Shown here one piece after another: positions 9,235 to 14,603 of a stretch of 14,603 nucleotides of DNA. The position numbers and the translations under genes are program-made. How positions within the stretch are numbered: the first letter of the stretch is position 1; the number at the start of each line of letters is the position of its first letter. The notes below the pieces were generated by a model. The model did not search any database. It saw nothing but the letters and a program-made list of their open reading frames with translations, and was not told where the DNA came from. The DNA is from Alphaproteobacteria bacterium (lineage in GTDB: Bacteria; Pseudomonadota; Alphaproteobacteria; VGEJ01): the NCBI GenBank assembly GCA_016869335.1, contig VGEJ01000032.1, forward strand, positions 1 through 14,603, in the 5' to 3' direction.

Positions 9235-9256
9235 CCGCTCCGAGTTGCCGGAGCGG
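9235..9256. repeat. 8-bp GC-rich hairpin next to the terminator hairpin
   Basis: CCGCTCCG (9235-9242) and CGGAGCGG (9249-9256) pair perfectly around a six-base loop. It directly precedes (on the minus strand) the 9199-9229 hairpin, so the two may form a tandem stem-loop at the 3' end of the small peptide mRNA. No T-run follows. Confidence 0.4.
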
Positions 9257-9269
9257 CAGCGCCCGAGCG

Positions 9270-9422
9270 TCAGCCCTGCGGCCGCTTGGACTGCTGTTGA
9301 TCCTCGGTCTGTACCGAGTCGAGCGGCGCTTTGGCCGACTGATGCTTGTAGGGGCAGGCGAACGCCAAGCCTGCAAATCCGAGCGCCACGACGACGACCG
9401 CGGAAACCAATAGCGTGCGCAT
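9270..9422 (-). CDS. Small secreted peptide (50 aa) with cleavable signal sequence, unknown function
   Basis: ATG 9422 to TGA 9270 encodes 50 residues. The start has a textbook AAGGAG Shine-Dalgarno with six bases of spacing, and codon use follows the neighbours. Residues 1-22 are a signal peptide: MRTLL, a Val/Ala/Leu core, then GLAFA before Cys23. Cleavage by signal peptidase I after AFA is possible, as is a lipoprotein reading with LAFAC as a weak lipobox (Phe-Ala before Cys). The mature part (about 28 residues) is hydrophilic, Gln/Lys-rich (CPYKHQSAKAPLDSVQTEDQ) and has one Cys. I do not recognise a named family. It is divergent from rpmB and followed by hairpins. It is too short for most gene-calling cut-offs, but its ribosome site and signal sequence argue that it is real. 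Confidence 0.75.
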   Translation of the reverse strand: MRTLLVSAVVVVALGFAGLAFACPYKHQSAKAPLDSVQTEDQQQSKRPQG

Positions 9423-9431
9423 GACTCACTC

Positions 9432-9473
9432 CTTGACCAAGACGCAACACGCCTTGACCAGGACGCAACAAGC
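9432..9473. repeat. Two tandem 21-bp repeats upstream of the small peptide gene
   Basis: Two adjacent 21-bp units at 9432-9452 and 9453-9473 begin CTTGACCA and share GACGCAACA; they differ at only two positions. They lie 10-51 bases upstream of the small peptide start, within the divergent spacer to rpmB. They could be a paired protein-binding site or a duplicated 5' UTR segment. Confidence 0.85.
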
Positions 9474-9498
9474 TACCACGCGAACAGCCCCGCCACAA
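9470..9498 (-). promoter_or_regulatory. Candidate sigma-70-type promoter for the small secreted peptide
   Basis: On the minus strand TTGTGG (9498-9493), a 17-bp spacer and TAGCTT (9475-9470) give a moderate match to the housekeeping consensus. Transcription would start near 9463 and the tandem repeats would lie mostly in a 40-base leader. The match is by eye only. Confidence 0.3.
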
Positions 9499-9525
9499 CG
9501 TCATTCTTTCGCCCCATTCGGCTTA

Positions 9526-9556
9526 CTTGACGGCGGGGCCAGGGGTTCCCTAGTCT
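9526..9556 (+). promoter_or_regulatory. Candidate promoter for rpmB
   Basis: CTTGACG (TTGACG at 9527-9532), an 18-bp spacer and TAGTCT (9551-9556) resemble alphaproteobacterial housekeeping promoters, where TTGAC is the strongest element. The leader to the rpmB ATG would be about 47 bases. The -10 matches the consensus only in part. Confidence 0.4.
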
Positions 9557-9610
9557 CCGCGCGCCCCGGCCGCGGCGCGTGCCGGGGTGTGGTTTTGGGA
9601 GGCGAGCGCG

Positions 9611-9913
9611 ATGACGCGACGCTGCGAACTTACGGGCAAGAGCGTGCTCACGGGCAACAACGTGAGTCACGCCAACAACAAGACGCGCCGCCGCTTCTTG
9701 CCCAACCTTCAGGAAGCGACGCTGCTGAGTGAAGCGCTCGGCCGCGGTGTCCGGCTTCGAGTCACCACGCACGCACTGCGCTCGGTCGAGCACCGCGGCG
9801 GGCTCGATGCGTTCCTGCTCAAGGCGGCAGACCCGGCCCTGTCGTTGCGGGCACGGCGCATCAAACGCGCCGTCGAGAAGGCGATCGCCGCCCGGGCTGC
9901 CGCCGGGTCGTGA
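9611..9913 (+). CDS. rpmB: 50S ribosomal protein L28
   Basis: A 100-residue large-subunit ribosomal protein, the usual length for alphaproteobacterial L28. It starts MTRRCELTGKSVLTGNNVSHANNKTRRRFLPNLQ, broken here as TRRCELTGKS and NNVSHANNKTRRRF, both family signatures; the basic C-terminal helix (RARRIKRAVEKA) is also usual. The ATG at 9611 has GGGAGG eight bases upstream; an in-frame ATG at 9587 would add eight non-conserved residues. The single Cys5 is not part of a CxxC zinc motif. The gene overlaps the next one by four bases (GTGA), so the two are probably translated together. Confidence 0.96.
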   Translation: MTRRCELTGKSVLTGNNVSHANNKTRRRFLPNLQEATLLSEALGRGVRLRVTTHALRSVEHRGGLDAFLLKAADPALSLRARRIKRAVEKAIAARAAAGS

Positions 9914-10470
9914 GCACGGTCGCCGTTCGGGAGCTGGCGCTCCCGGGCTTGGCGATGGTGGTGATCATCGTCGCCTCGAACATCGCCGTCCAGTACCCGG
10001 TCGAGGTAGCGGGCCTCGCCGAGTGGCTGACTTGGGGCGCCTTCACCTATCCCGTGTCGTCGCTGGTCACCGACCTGACCAACCGCCGCTTTGGCGCCGA
10101 GCGCGCGCGGCGCGTCATCTACCTAGGCTTCGCCGTGGCCGTCGCGCTTTCGGCGGCGTTGGCCGGCTGGCGCATCGCGCTGGCCTCGGGCAGCGCGTTC
10201 CTCATCGCGCAGCTTCTGGACATCGCGATCTTCGACCGGCTGCGGCGCGCCGCCTGGTGGCGCGCACCGTTCCTGTCCTCGCTGTTCGCCGCGGCGGTCG
10301 ATACGGCCCTCTTCTTCTCGATTGCGTTCGCCTACACCGGCCTACCGTGGGTGAGCTGGGGTGCCGGCGATTTTGCGGTCAAGGTAGTGATGGCGCTGGT
10401 GATGTTGGCGCCCTTCCGGGCGCTGATGCCGATCGTGCGGGCGCGGATCGAGGTCACTCGTCCAGCGTGA
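9910..10470 (+). CDS. Queuosine precursor transporter (VUT/YhhQ family)
   Basis: A 186-residue inner-membrane protein with about five or six hydrophobic segments (near 11-30, 38-55, 74-90, 95-110, 125-145, 155-172). The motif TYPVSSLVTDLTNRRFG is the family's signature; the family (COG1738, E. coli YhhQ) imports queuine/preQ precursors for tRNA queuosine modification. It is at the short end of the family. GTG 9910 overlaps the rpmB stop by four bases, so the start is well fixed and translation is probably coupled to rpmB. Its last 17 bases overlap the end of the convergent esterase-like gene. The gene symbol is left empty because orthology to yhhQ itself cannot be shown here. Confidence 0.9.
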   Translation: MSTVAVRELALPGLAMVVIIVASNIAVQYPVEVAGLAEWLTWGAFTYPVSSLVTDLTNRRFGAERARRVIYLGFAVAVALSAALAGWRIALASGSAFLIAQLLDIAIFDRLRRAAWWRAPFLSSLFAAAVDTALFFSIAFAYTGLPWVSWGAGDFAVKVVMALVMLAPFRALMPIVRARIEVTRPA

Positions 10471-11443
10471 AGCTCAGCAAGAGCGTCCGCTGCAACGGAT
10501 TGAAGTTGTCGTCCGAGAGCAGGAACAGGCGCGTCCGGCCCTCGGCGGTGCGGATCGCGGCCACGCCCTCCATGTTGTCGACCGTGAGCGGCGATGCGAG
10601 ACGCGCGATCTCCCTGCCCGCGAGCGTTGCCCCGGGCGTGATGGCCGCGAGCGGGATGCGCCGCAGCCGAGCCGCGATCGCGGCGGGCGGCGTATAGCTG
10701 CGCTCCAGCGCCAGCACGTCGCCCGAGGGGAGCTGGACGAGATCGGTCGGATGGAACCGGCCCTCGGGGCGATAGCGCACGTGGCTCACGGTGCCGTCGG
10801 CGGCGACCAACCAGCCGACCAGCAGAGCGCCTTCCCACGTGTCCTCGGCAATCGCCAGCAGCCGGCCATCGGCGAGCGCAACCATCGCCTCGATCCCGCC
10901 GTTCGGCTCGGCCGCCGCGAGGCCCGGCAGCACGACCGCGCCGACCATGTCGCCAAGGCGATGGCCAGCGGCCGCCTGATAACGCCAGATGCGATGATCG
11001 TGCTCGAACCCGACGAGGTAGTCGCCGTCGGGCGTGCGGGTGAGCGATTCGGCATCACTCTCGTGGCGAGCGGTGAGCGCGCGGCCCGCCGCATCGGTCA
11101 GGGCGTCGATCGTGACGGCGTCGAGGCCCGTGAGCCGGCCCTCGGCGTCGTAGTGCAGCGTGCCCGCCAGCCACGAGCCGCGATCCGACACCGCCAGCAG
11201 GCCGCCGCCGTCCGCGCTGACGCTCAGGCCCGAGAGTCCGCCGAAGCGAGCATCGACGGCGCGCAAGACCAGGCCGCCGGCGTAGCGCAGCTCGCCCACC
11301 GCAGTGACTCCCGGCGCCCGCTGGTCGAGCGCGATGGGGCGGACGGCCAGCTCTTCCGACCACGCCGCCTCGAGCACGACCGCGATCACCGTCGCCAGCG
11401 CCGTGGCCACGATCCAATAGCGCCCGCGTTCCACCGTCCTCAC
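10454..11443 (-). CDS. Exported esterase-like/phytase-like beta-propeller protein
   Basis: A 329-residue protein matching the 'esterase-like activity of phytase' family (PF13449). Residues 9-28 are a signal peptide or anchor (YWIVATALATVIAVVLEAAW), so it acts in the envelope. Repeated propeller-like blades follow: FGGLSGLSVSADGGGLLAVSD (about 67-87), DAESLTRTPDGDYLVGFE, NGGIEAMVALADGRLLAIAED, and LVQLPSGDVLALERSYTP. True biochemical function in this family is poorly known; phosphoesterase activity is a family label, not shown here. The start is GTG at 11443; a second GTG at 11434 with GAGGA just upstream is an alternative. It is divergent from the dienelactone hydrolase gene (91 bp) and convergent, with 17 bp overlap, with the transporter gene. 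Confidence 0.85.
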   Translation of the reverse strand: MRTVERGRYWIVATALATVIAVVLEAAWSEELAVRPIALDQRAPGVTAVGELRYAGGLVLRAVDARFGGLSGLSVSADGGGLLAVSDRGSWLAGTLHYDAEGRLTGLDAVTIDALTDAAGRALTARHESDAESLTRTPDGDYLVGFEHDHRIWRYQAAAGHRLGDMVGAVVLPGLAAAEPNGGIEAMVALADGRLLAIAEDTWEGALLVGWLVAADGTVSHVRYRPEGRFHPTDLVQLPSGDVLALERSYTPPAAIAARLRRIPLAAITPGATLAGREIARLASPLTVDNMEGVAAIRTAEGRTRLFLLSDDNFNPLQRTLLLSFTLDE

Positions 11444-11469
11444 ACCTTCGTGCGTGTCCTACGTCCTGC

Positions 11470-11497
11470 CGCCATCGTATCGTACCGCGCGATGGCG
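11470..11497. repeat. 8-bp inverted repeat in the divergent spacer
   Basis: CGCCATCG (11470-11477) and CGATGGCG (11490-11497) are perfect inverted copies 12 bp apart, between the divergent esterase-like and dienelactone hydrolase genes. It may be an operator or an RNA stem in the hydrolase leader. No helix-turn-helix gene is adjacent. Confidence 0.35.
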
Positions 11498-11534
11498 TTC
11501 CGTTAAGGCGGGCGCCGAATCGCAGGAGGAACCG

Positions 11535-12287
11535 ATGTACGCTCGTCGCACCGTCGTCAAGCAGGCGGCCGGCCTCTCGCTCGCCGCCGTGCTGGCGGAT
11601 CCGCTGCTCGCCCGCGCCGCCGCCGGCGGCCTCGAAGCGGTCTCGCTCACGGTGGCGGGCAAGAGCGTCGGCGCGGCCCTCGCCCTGCCGGCGACGACGC
11701 CGGCGCCGGCGATCATCCTCATTCATGAGTGGTGGGGCCTCAACGATCAGATCAAGGCCGTGGCGGCCGAGTTCGCGAAGGAGGGCTACGTCGCGCTCGC
11801 CGTCGACCTCTACGGCGAGGTGGCGGGCGACCCCGAAAAGGCGAAGGAACTCATGGGCAAGCTCGATCCCGCGGCGGCCACGGCGGCACTGGCGGCGTGG
11901 AACGGCTGGCTGCGCCAGCACGCGGCGGTGAGCGGCAAGGTGGCAACGGTGGGCTGGTGCTTCGGCGGGGGCTGGTCGCTGAACGCCTCGCTCGCGGCGC
12001 CGGTCGACGCCACCATCATCTACTACGGCAACGTGGTCAAGACGGCGGCGGAGCTGGCACCGCTCAAGGGACCGGTACTCGGCCACTTCGCCACCCGTGA
12101 CCAGTGGATCAACCAGGACATGGTGTCGGCGTTCGCGGTCGAGATGGAAAAGGCGGGGAAGGCCTTCACCGCCCATTGGTACGAGGCCGACCACGCCTTC
12201 GCCAATCCGACCGGCGACCGCTACGACGGCGAGGGCGCGCAGCTCGCCTGGGCACGCACGCTCGAGTTCCTGCGCGCGACGCTCTGA
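11535..12287 (+). CDS. Dienelactone hydrolase family protein, probably Tat-exported
   Basis: A 250-residue alpha/beta hydrolase. Residues 1-31 look like a twin-arginine signal: ARRTVVKQAAGLSLAAVL followed by an ARA-type cleavage region. The hydrolase core has HEWWGLN with Glu65, the nucleophile motif GWCFGGGWS with Cys142, Asp189 in FATRDQW, and His220 in EADHAFAN; this is the Cys-Asp-His triad and partner Glu of dienelactone hydrolase. Classical members open dienelactone in chlorocatechol breakdown in the cytosol; exported paralogues have no settled substrate. ATG 11535 has AGGAGGA just upstream; the frame is open to 11454 but lacks a better start. It ends 4 bp before the convergent membrane-protein gene. 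Confidence 0.9.
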   Translation: MYARRTVVKQAAGLSLAAVLADPLLARAAAGGLEAVSLTVAGKSVGAALALPATTPAPAIILIHEWWGLNDQIKAVAAEFAKEGYVALAVDLYGEVAGDPEKAKELMGKLDPAAATAALAAWNGWLRQHAAVSGKVATVGWCFGGGWSLNASLAAPVDATIIYYGNVVKTAAELAPLKGPVLGHFATRDQWINQDMVSAFAVEMEKAGKAFTAHWYEADHAFANPTGDRYDGEGAQLAWARTLEFLRATL

Positions 12288-12291
12288 GTCC

Positions 12292-12726
12292 TCACGCCTG
12301 GTGCGGCGCGGCCGCGGCGCGGCGCGCGCCGCGGATGCCGAGGTACTCGATCAGGGCGATATCGGCCACGGCCACGGCGGTGAGCGCGACCACCCACTCG
12401 CCTGCCGGACTGAGGAGCGTTGGCGCCGCGAGCAGCAGGACCGCGCTGCCCGCCACCCAGGCGGTGTCGAGCGCGACGATCGTCCAGGCCTCGCCGAGGT
12501 CGATGGTGGGTCGGCTGGTGCGCCACCAGAGATAGCCGGCGAAGGCGATCAGGCCGATCCCGAGCACGACGAAGATCACGGGCCAGCCGATACCCATGAA
12601 CTCGGCCAGCAGGCCGGCGAAGGCCGCCGCCGCGAGGCCGGAGATGCCCGAGAACAAAGCGTTGCCCCGCAGGGCGCGGCGCAGGAAGCGCGTCCGGTCC
12701 GGCCCGAGGGCGGTCAGTGCGGTCAT
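12292..12726 (-). CDS. Four-helix integral membrane protein, unknown function
   Basis: A 144-residue protein with four hydrophobic helices at about 24-45, 48-66, 79-100 and 108-128, a basic N-terminus (RTRFLRRALRGN) and a basic C-terminus (RGARRAAAA). Intramembrane-side polar residues include Asp87 (LDTAW) and Asp117/Glu121 (ADIALIEYLGI). I do not recognise the family with certainty. ATG 12726 has GGGAGCG about eight bases upstream; the frame is open to 12786, but that extension crosses the predicted promoter. It is divergent from the MmyB-type regulator over 110 bp with a 17-bp palindrome, so it is the probable target of that regulator. Confidence 0.8.
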   Translation of the reverse strand: MTALTALGPDRTRFLRRALRGNALFSGISGLAAAAFAGLLAEFMGIGWPVIFVVLGIGLIAFAGYLWWRTSRPTIDLGEAWTIVALDTAWVAGSAVLLLAAPTLLSPAGEWVVALTAVAVADIALIEYLGIRGARRAAAAPHQA

Positions 12727-12758
12727 GATGCTCGCTCCCAATAGGACTCCATGGTTCC

Positions 12759-12786
12759 AATCTAGGAGCCCTGGGAATCGTGGCAA
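12759..12786 (-). promoter_or_regulatory. Candidate promoter of the four-helix membrane protein gene
   Basis: On the minus strand TTGCCA (12786-12781), a 16-bp spacer and TAGATT (12764-12759) resemble a housekeeping promoter. The -35 directly abuts (one shared base) the 17-bp palindrome, so a protein bound there would interfere with polymerase. The leader would be about 26 bases. Confidence 0.45.
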
Positions 12787-12802
12787 TTACCTCCGAGGTA
12801 AT
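12786..12802. promoter_or_regulatory. 17-bp palindrome, probable operator of the MmyB-type regulator
   Basis: ATTACCTC-C-GAGGTAAT has two perfect 8-bp arms around one central base. It is AT-richer than its surroundings and lies midway in the divergent spacer: 34 bp before the regulator ATG and about 60 bp before the membrane-protein ATG. Position and symmetry fit a homodimeric XRE repressor controlling both directions. Confidence 0.7.
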
Positions 12803-12824
12803 CCACAACGCGCCGACCTTCCGC

Positions 12825-12830
12825 TAGTGT
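12825..12830 (+). promoter_or_regulatory. Candidate -10 element of a leaderless regulator transcript
   Basis: TAGTGT ends six bases before the regulator ATG (12837), and no Shine-Dalgarno is visible in front of that ATG. Transcription would start at or within a base or two of the ATG. No convincing -35 is seen; the 17-bp position falls at the right edge of the palindrome. Confidence 0.3.
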
Positions 12831-12836
12831 CTTGCC

Positions 12837-13667
12837 ATGACGGCCCCGGTAACGACGGCATCACCACCACTCGGAACGCTGCTCAAACGCTGGCGCGCCT
12901 GGCGCGGCCTGAGCCAGCTCGAATGCGCGCTGAGCGCCGGCGTCAGCCCGCGTCATTTGTCGTTCGTCGAGACCGGCCGGGCACAACCTAGCCGAGCGGT
13001 GGTCGCCAGTTTGGCCGCGGCGCTCGACCTGCCCCTGCGCGAGCGTAACGCGCTGTTGGTGGCGGCGGGCTACGCCGCGGCCTATCCCGAGACGCCGCTC
13101 GACGATGCCAGTCTCGCCCTGGTCAACGAGGCGCTCGACCGGCTGCTCGCGCAGCAGGAGCCCTATCCCGCCCTGGTCGTCGACCGCTGTTGGAATCTCC
13201 TGCGCGCCAACGCCGCGACCCAACGCATTGCGCAAGCGCTCCTCGGCGCCGGGACCCCGCCGGCGACGGGCCGGCCCAATCTCCTGCGCATGGTGTTCGA
13301 TCCCGGCCAGCTCCGGCCCCACATCGAGAACTGGGACGAGGCTGCGGTGCGGCTGTTGCGGCGCGCGCATGGAGAAGGCAACGGTGCCCATGACCGCGAG
13401 CTCAGTGATCTGATCGATGAACTGCTGGCCTTTCCCGGCGTCCCACGGGCGTGGCGAACTGCTGCTGCGCTGCCGGTGCGGCCGCCGATTCTGGCGATTC
13501 GGTTTCGCCGCGACGCGCTCCGCATGGCATGGTTCTCCATGATGACCACGTTGGGCACGCCCGAGGACGTCACGCTTCAGGAACTGCGGATCGAGAGCTT
13601 CTTTCCCGCCGATGGCGCCACCGCGGCGTTGGCGGCAGCGCTGGCGAGGAACGCCGTCCCGGCCTAG
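12837..13667 (+). CDS. XRE-family helix-turn-helix regulator with MmyB-like ligand-binding domain
   Basis: A 276-residue transcription factor. Residues about 12-70 are an XRE-type HTH (LLKRWRAWRGLSQLECALSAGVSPRHLSFVE-, with SRHxS-like recognition helix and the ETGRAQPSR turn). Residues about 90-270 match the MmyB-like domain: EPYPALVVDRCWNLLRAN, LLRMVFDPG-LRPHIENWDE, a central Arg/His stretch, then MAWFSMMTTLGTPEDVTLQELRIESFFPAD. This domain is thought to bind a small hydrophobic ligand and to relieve repression. It is divergent from the four-helix membrane protein with a palindrome between them, so autoregulation plus control of that gene is inferred. Its TAG stop shares CTAG with the stop of the convergent exporter. 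ATG 12837 is the first start and gives the normal N-terminus. Confidence 0.92.
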   Translation: MTAPVTTASPPLGTLLKRWRAWRGLSQLECALSAGVSPRHLSFVETGRAQPSRAVVASLAAALDLPLRERNALLVAAGYAAAYPETPLDDASLALVNEALDRLLAQQEPYPALVVDRCWNLLRANAATQRIAQALLGAGTPPATGRPNLLRMVFDPGQLRPHIENWDEAAVRLLRRAHGEGNGAHDRELSDLIDELLAFPGVPRAWRTAAALPVRPPILAIRFRRDALRMAWFSMMTTLGTPEDVTLQELRIESFFPADGATAALAAALARNAVPA

Positions 13668-14603
13668 ATGGCGGCGAGCGCGGCCTCCTCGCGCGGCTGG
13701 CGGGGTAACAGGAAGCTCACGAAGAACAGCACAACCAGCGCGCCGATCTCCCACAGCAGACTGCGTGCCATGGCGCCGGTGAAGTTGCGCTGGTTCGCGG
13801 TGCGGCCGAACCGCGTCATCGATTCCGCCACGGCCGCGGCGACCGCGGGCTGGCTCGCGGCAAAAGCGGCCTGCGCCGCTGCGCCGGCGCGGCAGCTTTC
13901 GGGCGCGGCCGAGAAGTCCTTCGCCGTCGCCCGGTCGCGGAAGCATGACTCGAACTGCACCAGTACCGTCGGTACGGCGAACGGCGGCAGTCCGGACGCT
14001 TCGAGTTCGGTCGCCAGCGCCGGGCGCACGCTGGCCACGCTGGTGTCGGCACGATCCGCGATCAGTCCGAAGAAGATGACGCCGATCGCCGCCACCCCCA
14101 TGGCCCCGCCGATCTGCCCGACCGCGTTGATGATGCCGGAGGCGGAGCCGGCATCGGGGATGGGAACCTCGGCCAGGATGAAGGGATAGACTGGCGCCAC
14201 CACGAAGCCCATGCCGGCCCCGCAGATCAGCAGCGCGGGCGCAAGCTGCCAGGGCGTCACCTCACCGCCGAAGTAGTCCGCGGTCACGCCGAACAGGGCC
14301 AGGCCAAGGGCCATCACGAGCACGCCGGTCGAGATGATGGAACGGCCGAAGCGCGGCACCAGCACCGGCCCCGACAGGCCCGCCGCCGCGCTCACCCCGA
14401 TCGAGAACGGGATGCCAGTCAAGCCGGCCTTGAGCACGCCGTAGCCCAGACCGACCTGCAGGAACAGCGCCAGCATTAGAAAGAACCCGGAGGCAATGGC
14501 AAAGAACGCACCGCTCAGAACGATGCCGGCGACGAATGAGCGATGACGAAACAGGCGCGGGACGACCAGGGGAGCGCCGCCCCGCCGGGCGATGCGCTGC
14601 TGG
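13664..14603 (-). CDS. MFS transporter, DHA2 (EmrB/QacA-like) family, C-terminal part
   Basis: The gene runs off the right edge; the frame is open from the stop (13664-13666) to base 14603, about 312 residues. The visible part begins QQRIARRGGAPLVVPRLFRHRSF, the cytosolic loop typical of 14-helix DHA2 exporters, followed by about six helices. Recognisable pieces are VGLGYGVLKAGLTGIPFSIGV, PRFGRSIISTGVLVMALGLAL, LLICGAGMGFVVAPVYPFIL and GSASGIINAVGQIGGAMGVA, the last a family-typical block. A large soluble loop (about 60-90 residues, one or two Cys) precedes the last helix. Such proteins export drugs or metabolites with protons. The ATG at 14476 sits inside a helix and is not the start. The N-terminal half and promoter lie outside the window. 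Confidence 0.9.
   Translation of the reverse strand, partial: QQRIARRGGAPLVVPRLFRHRSFVAGIVLSGAFFAIASGFFLMLALFLQVGLGYGVLKAGLTGIPFSIGVSAAAGLSGPVLVPRFGRSIISTGVLVMALGLALFGVTADYFGGEVTPWQLAPALLICGAGMGFVVAPVYPFILAEVPIPDAGSASGIINAVGQIGGAMGVAAIGVIFFGLIADRADTSVASVRPALATELEASGLPPFAVPTVLVQFESCFRDRATAKDFSAAPESCRAGAAAQAAFAASQPAVAAAVAESMTRFGRTANQRNFTGAMARSLLWEIGALVVLFFVSFLLPRQPREEAALAAI

Noticed and set aside
9432..9473. Tandem repeats as the start of a CRISPR array
   Set aside because: Only two units, directly adjacent with no spacers, and no cas genes nearby.
9729..10697. 322-codon open frame on the plus strand over rpmB and the transporter
   Set aside because: It overlaps two certain genes in a different frame; Arg-rich with no domain.
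12861..13946. 361-codon open frame on the minus strand over the regulator
   Set aside because: Antisense to the MmyB-type regulator and partly out of frame with the exporter; no motif.
14474..14476. ATG at 14476 as the exporter start
   Set aside because: The same frame continues to the window edge with typical DHA2 loop and helix sequence; this Met is inside a membrane helix.

Overview
The window is about 14.6 kb of very GC-rich, densely packed DNA with strong G/C third-position bias in every real gene. Gene content and style point to an alphaproteobacterium of the Rhodospirillales/Hyphomicrobiales kind, something Reyranella-like. That placement is inference: it rests on a fused glycine dehydrogenase directly behind gcvH, an rpmB plus queuosine-precursor-transporter pair, and palindromic repeats with CCTGAGGAGC/GCTCCTCAGG ends. 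No tRNA, rRNA, CRISPR, phage or transposase gene is visible.

Left part (1-5632, + strand). The end of gcvT, then gcvH and a full-length gcvP, form a glycine cleavage operon (T, H and P proteins; the L protein is not here). It is followed by a membrane-anchored pentapeptide-repeat protein whose central part looks frame-disturbed. A pair of inverted REP-like palindromes follows, and then an HpcH/HpaI-family aldolase in which the usual active-site His is Tyr.

Middle part (5642-9157). A small cysteine-cluster protein of unknown function (-) faces away from a phytanoyl-CoA dioxygenase-like gene (+) that carries both an in-frame TAG and a frameshift, so it is called a pseudogene. Its 3' end overlaps a converging operon on the minus strand: ogt (O6-methylguanine-DNA methyltransferase) coupled by a 4-base overlap to a group II PLP-dependent decarboxylase. 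Upstream of ogt lies an N-terminal remnant of a saccharopine-dehydrogenase-like Rossmann protein. This part shows the most gene decay.

Right part (9158-14603). A 50-residue secreted peptide gene (-) is divergent from rpmB (ribosomal protein L28), which is coupled by a 4-base overlap to a queuosine-precursor transporter. An exported esterase-like/phytase-like protein (-) is divergent from a Tat-exported dienelactone hydrolase (+). A four-helix membrane protein (-) and an MmyB-type XRE regulator (+) are divergent over a 110-bp spacer holding a near-perfect 17-bp palindrome, a probable operator. The window ends inside a DHA2-type MFS exporter (-) whose stop codon shares a CTAG with the regulator's stop.

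Most of the window is housekeeping or recognisable accessory metabolism. The best candidates for something not yet described are the regulator/operator/membrane-protein module at 12292-13667, the His-to-Tyr aldolase, and the small secreted peptide with its upstream tandem repeat.
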